From an uncultured Mailhella sp. (GTDB lineage Bacteria > Desulfobacterota > Desulfovibrionia > Desulfovibrionales > Desulfovibrionaceae), in contig CAJTMS010000075.1 in the NCBI GenBank assembly GCA_910577155.1, positions 1 to 6,191 of the forward strand: a stretch of DNA of 6,191 nucleotides. Reading direction: 5' to 3'. The notes under the pieces were generated by a model. That model was not told the DNA's origin. It did not search any database and saw nothing but the letters and a program-made list of their open reading frames with translations. Position 1 is the first letter of the stretch; every line of letters begins with the position of its first letter. A program made the translations under genes and the position numbers. Below are positions 1-6,157 of this stretch, in pieces.

Positions 1-41
1 TATTGAATTTCATTGCTTTTAACCATAATCTTACTTGAGAT

Positions 42-64
42 AATGGTCAAGAGCCATTTTTTTT
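42..64 (+). terminator. Probable intrinsic terminator of a + strand gene left of the window
   Basis: A short stem (AATGGT at 42-47 against GCCATT at 53-58, with one G-U pair and a 5-nt loop) runs straight into eight T residues at 57-64. The T-run lies on the + strand, so this would end a transcript entering from the left, converging on the regulator gene that ends at 63. The stem is short, so the call is moderate. A competing upstream hairpin uses the same AATGGT segment (see findings). No T-run follows any hairpin in the minus direction, so no clear terminator for the regulator gene is seen here. Confidence 0.4.
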
Positions 65-1463
65 ATAACAACTCCGCCAACTTTTTTACCCCATTTTCAA
101 TTTGAGATTCTACAATTGCGCCGTATCCCAAGAATAAAATATCCTGCTCTGCTTTATGAGCAATATATTCCTTTTGATAAAACTTGCACGGATAAAAAGA
201 AAGGGCAATAGTATGAGCAAGACATTCTTCATAAAATTTTTCATCAAATTTTGCGCCTTCAACTCTTAAAGCAATATGTATTCCCGCATTATTACCAAGA
301 AAAGTTGTTTGAGCCGGAAAATATTTTTTAATACTGTCTAAAAGAATTTGTAATTTTTTTCCATACATTTTAGTCATTTTTCTGATATGTACATCAATTT
401 TTCTTTCCTGCAAAAAAAACGCAAGCGTCATTTGTTCATGAATAGGGCTTTGCCTGTCGTATACGCATCTGAGCATTTTCCACTGATCGTGGAATTTTTT
501 TGGCAAGACAATAAAACCAAGCCGAAGGGCCGGAAACAGTGTTTTGCTAAAAGTTCCCATATAGATAACACGTTCCGGACAAAGGGAAAATAAGGGAGAA
601 AGGGGGCTTTGATGATACCGGAACTCTCCGTCATAATCATCTTCCAAAATATAAAAGTCACGCTCTTTCGCAAGATTGACAAGTTCCATTCTGCGTTTAT
701 CTGAAAGTATGCTTCCCATGGGAAACTGGTGAGACGGCGTCACGTAACAACCGCAGATTTCCTTTTTACAGGCATGTATTTTTGAAACATCTATCCCTTC
801 ATTATCCACGCAAATACTTTGGTACGTGCAGCCAAGCCGTTTCAAAATTTGCACAACGGGATAATAACAGGGATTTTCGAACAAAAACGTTTTTTGTGAG
901 GATTTTAACAGTTCCAAACAAAAATTAAGTGCTTGTGTCGTGCCTGCCGTAATAAAAATATCTTCTTCCCGAACCTGTACTCCCCTTGAGCGGAAAAGCC
1001 ACCGGGCAATTTCCTGCCGCAGAGGCAAATATCCCTGCGGGTCACTATAGACAAAATCTTCTTTTTTGAACTGCATAAGAGCTTTTTTTTGATAACTGTT
1101 CCACAGTAAAAAAGGAAAAGACAGAACATCGGGAACACCTAAAGTAAAATCATATTCTATATGATAGGCACGTTTTTCTTTTTCCTTGCTGAAGCAACAG
1201 ACTTGCACATGTTTTTCCGCACAGTTTTTTTGGACAATATAGCCAACACCGGCTTTGCTGTAAATATAGCCTTCTGTTACAAGTAATTCATAGGCTTCAT
1301 TGATAGTATTACGCGAAATGGCAAGCTCTTTGGCAAGCTCACGGGTAGATGGCAAACGCTCCTGTTCTTTCAAAACACCTTGCCTGATAAGGTCGATAAG
1401 TGCAGAATACAACTGATTGACTAAACTAACAGAACTGCTGCGGCAAAGTTTAATTCCGTACAT
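63..1463 (-). CDS. MocR/PdxR-family transcriptional regulator (GntR winged helix fused to aminotransferase-like domain)
   Basis: Cytoplasmic DNA-binding regulator of 466 aa, the normal full length for the MocR subfamily of GntR regulators. Residues about 1-75 form a winged helix-turn-helix; the stretch LPSTRELAKELAISRNTI at about 37-54 is typical. A linker (about 76-105) leads to a fold-type I aminotransferase domain. This shows GTTQAL (174-179), TPSHQFPMG (242-250), EDDYDGEFRY (274-283) and GTFSKTLFPALRLG, with K307 expected to bind PLP as an internal aldimine. Known members such as GabR, PdxR and TauR use PLP or its adducts as signal and bind direct repeats. The start at 1463 is chosen because GGAGG (minus strand, 1473-1469) sits 5 nt upstream; a GTG at 1490 and an ATG at 1475 would give longer forms without that site. 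The gene is divergent from nrfH, and shared direct repeats lie between them, so control of nrfHA is inferred. The effector cannot be read from sequence. No frameshift is visible. Confidence 0.93.
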   Translation of the reverse strand: MYGIKLCRSSSVSLVNQLYSALIDLIRQGVLKEQERLPSTRELAKELAISRNTINEAYELLVTEGYIYSKAGVGYIVQKNCAEKHVQVCCFSKEKEKRAYHIEYDFTLGVPDVLSFPFLLWNSYQKKALMQFKKEDFVYSDPQGYLPLRQEIARWLFRSRGVQVREEDIFITAGTTQALNFCLELLKSSQKTFLFENPCYYPVVQILKRLGCTYQSICVDNEGIDVSKIHACKKEICGCYVTPSHQFPMGSILSDKRRMELVNLAKERDFYILEDDYDGEFRYHQSPLSPLFSLCPERVIYMGTFSKTLFPALRLGFIVLPKKFHDQWKMLRCVYDRQSPIHEQMTLAFFLQERKIDVHIRKMTKMYGKKLQILLDSIKKYFPAQTTFLGNNAGIHIALRVEGAKFDEKFYEECLAHTIALSFYPCKFYQKEYIAHKAEQDILFLGYGAIVESQIENGVKKLAELL

Positions 1464-1468
1464 ATTTA

Positions 1469-1473
1469 CCTCC
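1469..1473 (-). promoter_or_regulatory. Shine-Dalgarno site deciding the regulator start
   Basis: The minus strand reads GGAGG here, 5 nt before the ATG at 1463. This favours the 466-aa protein over the longer GTG form starting at 1490, because the Shine-Dalgarno itself would lie inside the longer reading frame. Confidence 0.8.
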
Positions 1474-1510
1474 ATCTTTTTTATTAGCACAAAAAAAATT
1501 TTATCGCAAG

Positions 1511-1535
1511 AATAATTTAAAAATAATAAATTATT
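1511..1535. repeat. AT-only inverted repeat in the regulator leader
   Basis: AATAATTTA (1511-1519) and TAAATTATT (1527-1535) are exact inverted copies separated by 7 A/T bases. The element lies at or just after the expected start of the mocR-type transcript. It could be an operator or a weak leader hairpin, but arms made only of A and T in an AT-rich region can arise by chance. Confidence 0.3.
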
Positions 1536-1539
1536 TCAA

Positions 1540-1568
1540 ATAGTAAAGATAAATCAATGCCATGTAAA
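1540..1568 (-). promoter_or_regulatory. Candidate sigma70-type promoter of the MocR-family gene
   Basis: On the minus strand, TTTACA (1568-1563) is separated by 17 bp from TACTAT (1545-1540). This matches the -35 consensus at 5 of 6 positions and the -10 at 4 of 6, with ideal spacing. Transcription would begin near 1533, giving a leader of about 70 nt. The left copy of the ACTGGTACT repeat ends 10 bp upstream of this -35, a position compatible with autoregulation. Confidence 0.5.
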
Positions 1569-1577
1569 AATAATAAC

Positions 1578-1611
1578 ACTGGTACTCTTATAATATTTCT
1601 CAACTGGTACT
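1578..1611. promoter_or_regulatory. Two ACTGGTACT direct repeats, candidate operator for the divergent MocR-family regulator
   Basis: The 9-mer ACTGGTACT occurs exactly at 1578-1586 and at 1603-1611, a start-to-start distance of 25 bp. The right copy abuts, by one base, the -35 hexamer of the nrfH promoter; the left copy lies just behind the -35 of the divergent regulator promoter. MocR-family regulators are known to bind direct repeats in which one half-site borders or overlaps the -35, and the TGGTA core resembles the reported GabR half-site read on the other strand. Assignment to this regulator is inference from position and repeat type. Confidence 0.6.
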
Positions 1612-1639
1612 TTACACAATTATCTCTATACGATAAGAT
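1611..1639 (+). promoter_or_regulatory. Candidate sigma70-type promoter of nrfHA
   Basis: TTTACA (1611-1616) and TAAGAT (1634-1639) are spaced by exactly 17 bp, matching the consensus at 5 of 6 and 4 of 6 positions. Transcription would start near 1646, leaving a leader of about 65 nt before nrfH. The -35 shares its first base with the right ACTGGTACT repeat, a placement suited to activation or repression by the divergent regulator. The TATAAT at 1589-1594 was not preferred because no -35 lies at the right distance. Confidence 0.55.
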
Positions 1640-1651
1640 AAAGATAAATTA

Positions 1652-1674
1652 TTATTTTGCATTGGGCAAAATAA
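1652..1674 (+). promoter_or_regulatory. Perfect 9-bp stem-loop in the nrfH leader
   Basis: TTATTTTGC (1652-1660) and GCAAAATAA (1666-1674) pair perfectly around the 5-nt loop ATTGG. It lies a few bases after the expected nrfH transcription start and 22 nt before the Shine-Dalgarno. It has no T-run, so it is not a terminator. It could protect the 5' end of the mRNA, or act in the DNA as a palindromic operator for another factor. No known nitrite or redox regulator site was recognised in it. Confidence 0.5.
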
Positions 1675-1696
1675 CTGTGGGGAATTCATGGTTTAT

Positions 1697-1703
1697 AAAG
1701 GAG
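1697..1703 (+). promoter_or_regulatory. nrfH Shine-Dalgarno AAAGGAG
   Basis: AAAGGAG lies 7 nt before the ATG at 1711 but only 1 nt before the ATG at 1705. The spacing therefore decides for the second ATG as the nrfH start. Confidence 0.8.
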
Positions 1704-1710
1704 CATGCCT

Positions 1711-2283
1711 ATGAACAGCCTATTTGAATTGCTCCCTAAAAGATTTTTGGTCCTCTTTTGTATATGTGGAGGGGTAATTGCAGGATTGCTTGTATACATT
1801 ATTTACATGTCCCGCGCAGTTTCCTACGCAAATGATGATCCAAGTGCCTGTGTAAACTGTCACATTATGGCGTCATCGTATCAATCATGGCAAAAAAGCT
1901 CCCATGCAAACTGGGCAACTTGCAATGACTGCCATGTTCCACAGCACAATTTTGTTGCCAAATATGCTTTTAAAGCAAAAGATGGTTTATACCATGCGGC
2001 AGTTTTTACAGCGAAAGCTGAACCGGATGTTATCAGACCACGTGATGCCAGTTATGAGGTAATAATGCAAAATTGCGTCCGCTGCCATACTGAACGGAAT
2101 ACAGAATTTGTTAAAACAGGCATGGTAAAATACGCGGATGCAAAAAACGGCAATGCAAAGGCTTGCTGGGATTGCCATAGAGATGTGCCACATACGAAGA
2201 TAAGCAATATTGCTTCATCACCGAATGCTATTGTGCCACTTCCAAAATCTCCCGTGCCTCAATGGCTTAAGGATTTATTTTAA
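1711..2283 (+). CDS. nrfH: Cytochrome c nitrite reductase small subunit NrfH (tetraheme quinol dehydrogenase)
   Basis: A 190-aa NapC/NirT-family membrane cytochrome that oxidises menaquinol and hands electrons to NrfA in the periplasm. One N-terminal transmembrane helix (about 12-33) anchors it. Four haem-binding motifs follow: CVNCH (47-51), CNDCH (71-75), CVRCH (122-126) and CWDCH (152-156). The first reads CXXCHXM, with M53 at the position of the methionine haem ligand known in Desulfovibrio vulgaris NrfH. H161, just after the last haem, and the K88-K90-D91 stretch resemble the distal ligand and quinol-site regions of the family. The start at 1711 is set by AAAGGAG 7 nt upstream; the ATG at 1705 is too close. 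A C-terminal tail after about residue 162 is proline-rich and makes the protein somewhat longer than the D. vulgaris one. nrfA follows after 24 bp, so the two are surely co-transcribed. Lysines are mostly AAA, unlike nrfA. Confidence 0.95.
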   Translation: MNSLFELLPKRFLVLFCICGGVIAGLLVYIIYMSRAVSYANDDPSACVNCHIMASSYQSWQKSSHANWATCNDCHVPQHNFVAKYAFKAKDGLYHAAVFTAKAEPDVIRPRDASYEVIMQNCVRCHTERNTEFVKTGMVKYADAKNGNAKACWDCHRDVPHTKISNIASSPNAIVPLPKSPVPQWLKDLF

Positions 2284-2307
2284 CACGGATAAAAAGGAAG
2301 AGTTGTT

Positions 2308-3789
2308 ATGAACGCAAAAGAATCACCACGCAAAAGCTCATTTTGGTGTTGGGCAATTTTTATCATAACCATGTGCGTAGTTTTTGTTCTGGGCTTATTA
2401 GCTTCCTCTGTTACAGAAAGACGTGCTGAAGTAGCTTCAATTTATAACAACAAAAAAGTTGAAATTACAGGTATTGAAGCCCGCTCTGAAATTTGGGGAC
2501 AAAACTATCCAAGAGAATATGATACATGGCTTAAAACCCAAAATACAGATTTCAAGAGCAAGCACTATGGCAACCAATTTGAAGATATTTTGGAAAAACG
2601 TCCTGATATGGTTATCTTATGGGCGGGTTATGCCTTTGCAAAAGACTACAGTGCTCCCCGCGGTCACATGTATACCGTTTCCGATGTGCGCCAAAGCCTT
2701 CGTACCGGCACACCTGTAAAGCCTGAAGACGGTCCTCAGCCTGCAACATGCTGGGCATGTAAATCTCCTGACGTGCCAAGAATGATGGCAGAAATTGGTG
2801 TTGAAAACTTCTATAAGAGCAAGTGGGGAGAAATGGGACCGCAAATTGTTAACCCGCTTGGCTGTGCTGACTGCCACGACCCGCAAACCATGAATTTGAC
2901 AATTACCCGTCCTGCTTTGAAAGAAGCTTTTGAAAGACAAGGTATTGATATCACTAAGGCAAGCCTTCAGGATATGCGTTCCCTTGTTTGTGCACAATGC
3001 CACGTTGAATACTATTTCAAGGGTGACGGCAAGTACCTTACTTTCCCATGGGATAAGGGTTTCTCCATGGAAGATATGGAAGCATACTATGACAACATCG
3101 AATACTCTGACTGGACTCATGCTTTAAGTAAGGCTCCAATGCTCAAGGCTCAGCACCCTGATTATGAAATCTTCAAGATTGGTCCTCACGGTCAGCGTGG
3201 TCTTGCCTGTGCGGACTGTCATATGCCTTATAAGTCAGAAGGACCTTTCAAGTTCTCCGACCACCAAGTTATGAGCCCTCTTGCCAATATTGCAGGCACC
3301 TGTCAAACCTGTCACAGAGATTCCGAAGAAAAGCTCAGAAATTATGTCTATGAATACCAAGATAAGATTTTTGAAGTTCGCAATCGTCTTGAAAAGGAAC
3401 TTGCAAAGACTCACCTGACAGCACAAGCTGCATGGCAACATGGTGCTACAGCTGAAGAAATGCAGGAAACTTTAAAGCTCATTCGCCAAGCACAATGGCG
3501 CTGGGACTTTGGCGTTGCTTCCCACGGTGCAAGCTTCCATGCTCCTGTTGAAACACAACGTATTTTAGCCCAAGGTCTTGATAAGGCAATGCAGGCACAA
3601 CTTGCTTTGCAAAAGGTTCTTTATGCTCATAATGTTGAAGAAGTAAATCTTCCTGACATTTCAACCAAGGAAAAGGCTCAGGCTTACATTGGTCTTGATA
3701 TCCCAGCAGAAAAGGCTAAGAAGCAAGAATGGCTTGAAACAACTGTTCCTGCATGGATTGAAGACGCAAAGAAGAATAATAGACTCTAA
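2308..3789 (+). CDS. nrfA: Ammonia-forming cytochrome c nitrite reductase NrfA (pentaheme catalytic subunit)
   Basis: A 493-aa periplasmic enzyme that reduces nitrite to ammonium with six electrons (EC 1.7.2.2), bound to NrfH at the membrane. A hydrophobic segment at about 12-34 is the export signal; whether it is cleaved is unclear. The catalytic haem motif is CWACK (148-152), with lysine as proximal ligand. Four CXXCH motifs follow at 186-190, 228-232, 301-305 and 332-336. Catalytic residues are in place: R118 (in RGH), Y235 (in CHVEYYF) and H283 (in KAQHP). E234, Y235, K280 and Q282 match the conserved calcium site of the family. Length and order are those of a complete CXXCK-type NrfA. 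An AAGGA stretch about 9 nt before the ATG serves as ribosome site. Codon use differs from its neighbours: all 23 lysines after codon 205 are AAG, which suggests very high expression. The gene ends 8 bp before a strong terminator. Confidence 0.98.
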   Translation: MNAKESPRKSSFWCWAIFIITMCVVFVLGLLASSVTERRAEVASIYNNKKVEITGIEARSEIWGQNYPREYDTWLKTQNTDFKSKHYGNQFEDILEKRPDMVILWAGYAFAKDYSAPRGHMYTVSDVRQSLRTGTPVKPEDGPQPATCWACKSPDVPRMMAEIGVENFYKSKWGEMGPQIVNPLGCADCHDPQTMNLTITRPALKEAFERQGIDITKASLQDMRSLVCAQCHVEYYFKGDGKYLTFPWDKGFSMEDMEAYYDNIEYSDWTHALSKAPMLKAQHPDYEIFKIGPHGQRGLACADCHMPYKSEGPFKFSDHQVMSPLANIAGTCQTCHRDSEEKLRNYVYEYQDKIFEVRNRLEKELAKTHLTAQAAWQHGATAEEMQETLKLIRQAQWRWDFGVASHGASFHAPVETQRILAQGLDKAMQAQLALQKVLYAHNVEEVNLPDISTKEKAQAYIGLDIPAEKAKKQEWLETTVPAWIEDAKKNNRL

Positions 3790-3797
3790 CCTTGTTT

Positions 3798-3840
3798 GCT
3801 CCCGGATACTTTATGTATAAAGTATTCGGGAGCTTTTTTT
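3798..3840 (+). terminator. Strong intrinsic terminator between nrfA and resB
   Basis: GCTCCCGGATACTTTA (3798-3813) pairs over its full 16 nt with TAAAGTATTCGGGAGC (3818-3833), including a single G-U pair, around a TGTA loop. Seven T residues (3834-3840) follow at once. This is a textbook Rho-independent terminator. It starts 8 nt after the nrfA stop, and the resB start codon lies only 2 nt beyond the T-run. It should end most nrfHA transcripts and let a small fraction read into resB-ccsA. Confidence 0.93.
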
Positions 3841-3842
3841 AT

Positions 3843-5072
3843 ATGAATAAAAAACCATTATGGACAGCCCCTTTCGGCTATGCTGAAAGTTTCCTTAGTA
3901 TTCTCGGTTTATTTTGTATTGGAACCTTGCTGCAATATTTTACCGGGACATTTAATTTTTTATTTCTCCATAATCCCATAAACTATATTGTTTTTGGCTT
4001 TTTTTGCATACTTTGTTTTTTTCTTTCCAAAATCAAAAGCCCTGCTGTATACTGGCTGACGGGTATCCCCCTTTCCATTACGCTGATGGGGGCAATGCTC
4101 CTGCTCACACTTTTGATGGGGCTTATTCCCCAGCTTCCCCCTTCTGCACACAGCCATACTTTGATTGATAAGCTTGGATTTTCAGCAATAACAAGAAGCT
4201 GGCAGTTTATTCTCCTTTATTCTTTGCTTCTGCTTTCTCTGGGTACAGTATGCTTCAAACGGATAACTGTTTTCAATAAAAAAAATATGTTCTTTTTTAT
4301 TACCCACGCAGGATTATTTCTTGCCCTTCTGGGTGCGGGACTTGGAGCAAGCGACATGCAGCGGCTTGTCATGTATGTGAATGAAAACCAAACGGAATGG
4401 CGTGTGTATAATGAAAAGCAAGACGCCGTAGAACTGCCCCTAGCCATAGAACTCCATGATTTTAACATGGAATATTACCCTCCTAAACTTGTTTTAATAG
4501 ACAGAAAAAGCGGTGAGCCCCTGCCTCCTGATAAGCCGCTGTTTTTTCAGCTTGACCCAAAGTTTTCTCACGGACAGCTGGGCAATTATCAGCTTGAAAT
4601 CCTTACTTATTATCAAAAAGCAGTCTGGGCAGGCAATAATGAATATAAAGAATACGATATGATTGGCGCCTCTCCTGCTGCCAAAATAAAAGTTACCGAT
4701 ACAAAAACCAAGGAAAGCAAAACAGGCTGGGTAACAACAGGCAATATGTCCCAATTTGTGTCTGCCCTTCCTCTTAATGAGGAAATAGCCCTTGTCATGA
4801 CAAAGGCTGATCCAAAACGCTTTTTATCGGACGTTACCGTCATGACAAAAGACGGAGAAAAAATCCGTACTGTTCTTGAAGTCAATAAGCCCCTGCGCAT
4901 AGGATCGTGGGTCATTTATCAATACGGTTATGATGAAAATTTAGGCGAATTATCCCCCTACAGCAGTTTTGAACTTGTGTACGACCCTTGGATTTACCTT
5001 GTTTACTGTGGATTGATTATGCTTTGTATCGGCTCTGTTTTCCTTATTTGGCTTGGCAAAAAAGAAATGTAA
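3843..5072 (+). CDS. resB: ResB/CcsB-type cytochrome c biogenesis protein (System II)
   Basis: A 409-aa inner-membrane protein that works with CcsA to export haem and attach it to CXXCH or CXXCK cysteines outside the membrane. Five hydrophobic segments (about 15-34, 45-62, 69-96, 118-137, 146-168) are followed by a periplasmic domain of about 210 residues and a last helix (about 383-405). H155 in ITHAG of the fifth helix is a likely haem-relay histidine. The VNKPLRIGSWVIYQYGYDE block (347-365) followed by DPW (381-383) is typical of the ResB C-terminus. The open frame reaches back to 3792, but that part is the terminator hairpin, so the ATG at 3843 is preferred. The only Shine-Dalgarno-like run, GGGAG (3828-3832), is inside the hairpin. 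In Wolinella the equivalent NrfI is fused to CcsA; here the halves are separate genes 36 bp apart. The start is less certain than the function. Confidence 0.88.
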   Translation: MNKKPLWTAPFGYAESFLSILGLFCIGTLLQYFTGTFNFLFLHNPINYIVFGFFCILCFFLSKIKSPAVYWLTGIPLSITLMGAMLLLTLLMGLIPQLPPSAHSHTLIDKLGFSAITRSWQFILLYSLLLLSLGTVCFKRITVFNKKNMFFFITHAGLFLALLGAGLGASDMQRLVMYVNENQTEWRVYNEKQDAVELPLAIELHDFNMEYYPPKLVLIDRKSGEPLPPDKPLFFQLDPKFSHGQLGNYQLEILTYYQKAVWAGNNEYKEYDMIGASPAAKIKVTDTKTKESKTGWVTTGNMSQFVSALPLNEEIALVMTKADPKRFLSDVTVMTKDGEKIRTVLEVNKPLRIGSWVIYQYGYDENLGELSPYSSFELVYDPWIYLVYCGLIMLCIGSVFLIWLGKKEM

Positions 5073-5108
5073 TAAAGAGAAAGAAAACGTATTGCAGAGA
5101 ATAAAAGT

Positions 5109-5888
5109 ATGATGTGGAATTTTTTTATTGGGTATGCGGTGCTGACAATGTGCTGTTGGCTTTTTGCAGGATATTTCGCCTTATATAAGAAAAAAGAAAG
5201 ACTTGCCGGCATGTTTGCCTGCATTGGTTTATGTATCTTGGGAGTTTTTATTGTAAAACTTTGGATGGCTCTTGAACGTCCGCCTCTGCGTACCATGGGG
5301 GAAACAAGGCTTTGGTATGCATTTTTCCTTGCAGCTTTGGGTATATTTGCGTCCTATCGCTGGAAATATGCATGGCTTATGACAGTCAGCTGTTTTATTG
5401 CCGGTATCTTCTTAATTGTTGATATTGTTAAACCGGAGCTCCATTCCAAAACTCTTATGCCCGCCTTGCAAAGTTACTGGTTTATTCCGCATGTCACAGT
5501 TTATATATTCTCCTATGCCCTATTGGGAGTTAGCTGTTTATGCTCATTGAGATTAATGTATCAATTCCGTCATCATATTGAAGATAAAGAATTATTTAAA
5601 TTTACAGATAATATTGTTTATGTGGGACTGGGTTTTCTGCTTTTAGGACTTTTATTCGGTGCATTTTGGGCAAAAGAAGCATGGGGACATTACTGGGCAT
5701 GGGACCCTAAAGAAACATGGGCTTTTATTACTGTTATCGGTTATTTAATCTACATCCATATGCGCCTGCAAAAAAACACCTGCCAAATTGCTGTCTATAT
5801 TTTACCGTTTGCATTTATTTTACTTATGATAACATGGCTTGGAGTTTCTTATCTCCCCACAGCTCCCATGAGCGTGCATACGTATTAA
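5109..5888 (+). CDS. ccsA: CcsA/ResC-type haem exporter and cytochrome c synthase subunit (System II)
   Basis: A 259-aa polytopic inner-membrane protein of the haem-handling family. About eight hydrophobic segments are seen. The haem-binding WWD signature WGHYWAWDPKETWAF spans 192-206. The two flanking external histidines expected to ligate haem are present: H128 in LQSYWFIPHV and H257 in the C-terminal VHTY. The protein pairs with ResB from the preceding gene, 36 bp upstream, to form the complete synthase. The site before the ATG is poor (GAGA at 5097-5100, 8 nt away), suggesting modest translation; a second ATG follows directly. No separate promoter is seen, so it should depend on transcripts passing the terminator after nrfA or on an unseen promoter inside resB. 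Length is at the short end for CcsA, and nothing appears truncated. A role specific to NrfA is inferred only from position. Confidence 0.93.
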   Translation: MMWNFFIGYAVLTMCCWLFAGYFALYKKKERLAGMFACIGLCILGVFIVKLWMALERPPLRTMGETRLWYAFFLAALGIFASYRWKYAWLMTVSCFIAGIFLIVDIVKPELHSKTLMPALQSYWFIPHVTVYIFSYALLGVSCLCSLRLMYQFRHHIEDKELFKFTDNIVYVGLGFLLLGLLFGAFWAKEAWGHYWAWDPKETWAFITVIGYLIYIHMRLQKNTCQIAVYILPFAFILLMITWLGVSYLPTAPMSVHTY

Positions 5889-5893
5889 TGCAA

Positions 5894-6157
5894 TTAGCTG
5901 AGTATATTTAATTGTCTTAACATTATTGCAGAAAGATTTTGCTTGTCTTTAAAAACAGTAATCATGGCTTGCTGTGTCTTAAGATTGAAACAGATAAGCC
6001 CCCGCGGAGAGACGTTTTGATAATAGGTAGGATTAGCTTGTTTTGCTCTTGACAAATCATTATCAGTTAAGATATTTTTGTTCTTGCCGTTGAGTGGATC
6101 TAAACCAACCCAGGGCAATTGGAGCCCTGAAGACTTTAGAGCATTTCCCTTTAACAT
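5894..6157 (-). CDS. Weak hypothetical ORF, possibly a gene remnant
   Basis: An 87-codon frame convergent with ccsA, its stop 5 bp beyond the ccsA stop. I do not recognise the protein. It has no signal peptide or membrane helix; the middle (about residues 18-75) has a varied, protein-like composition. Against it: a TGA directly precedes the ATG, no Shine-Dalgarno is found at a useful distance (AAAGGG lies after the ATG), and no good promoter is visible. It may be the 3' part of a decayed gene, or chance. It is the only content seen in the last 303 bases of the window, where no RNA gene, repeat array or convincing terminator was found. Confidence 0.3.
   Translation of the reverse strand: MLKGNALKSSGLQLPWVGLDPLNGKNKNILTDNDLSRAKQANPTYYQNVSPRGLICFNLKTQQAMITVFKDKQNLSAIMLRQLNILS

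Noticed and set aside
1464..1490. Nine-residue N-terminal extension of the regulator from a GTG at 1490
   Set aside because: The GGAGG site lies inside this extension and is ideally placed for the ATG at 1463.
1589..1594. Perfect TATAAT as an alternative nrfH -10
   Set aside because: No acceptable -35 about 17 bp upstream (the sequence there is A-rich), and the TTTACA/TAAGAT pair downstream is better spaced.
1491..1704. FNR or HcpR-type dyad controlling nrfHA
   Set aside because: I looked for TTGAT-N4-ATCAA and TTGTGA-N4-TCACAA style sites and found no good match in the intergenic region.
2617..3120. A 167-codon minus-strand frame opposite nrfA
   Set aside because: It lies fully inside the conserved haem-binding core of nrfA and shows no recognisable domain; it is a shadow of the coding strand.
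3792..3842. Longer resB start using the upstream open frame
   Set aside because: This stretch is the nrfA terminator hairpin; its encoded residues do not look like a ResB N-terminus and no ribosome site precedes it.
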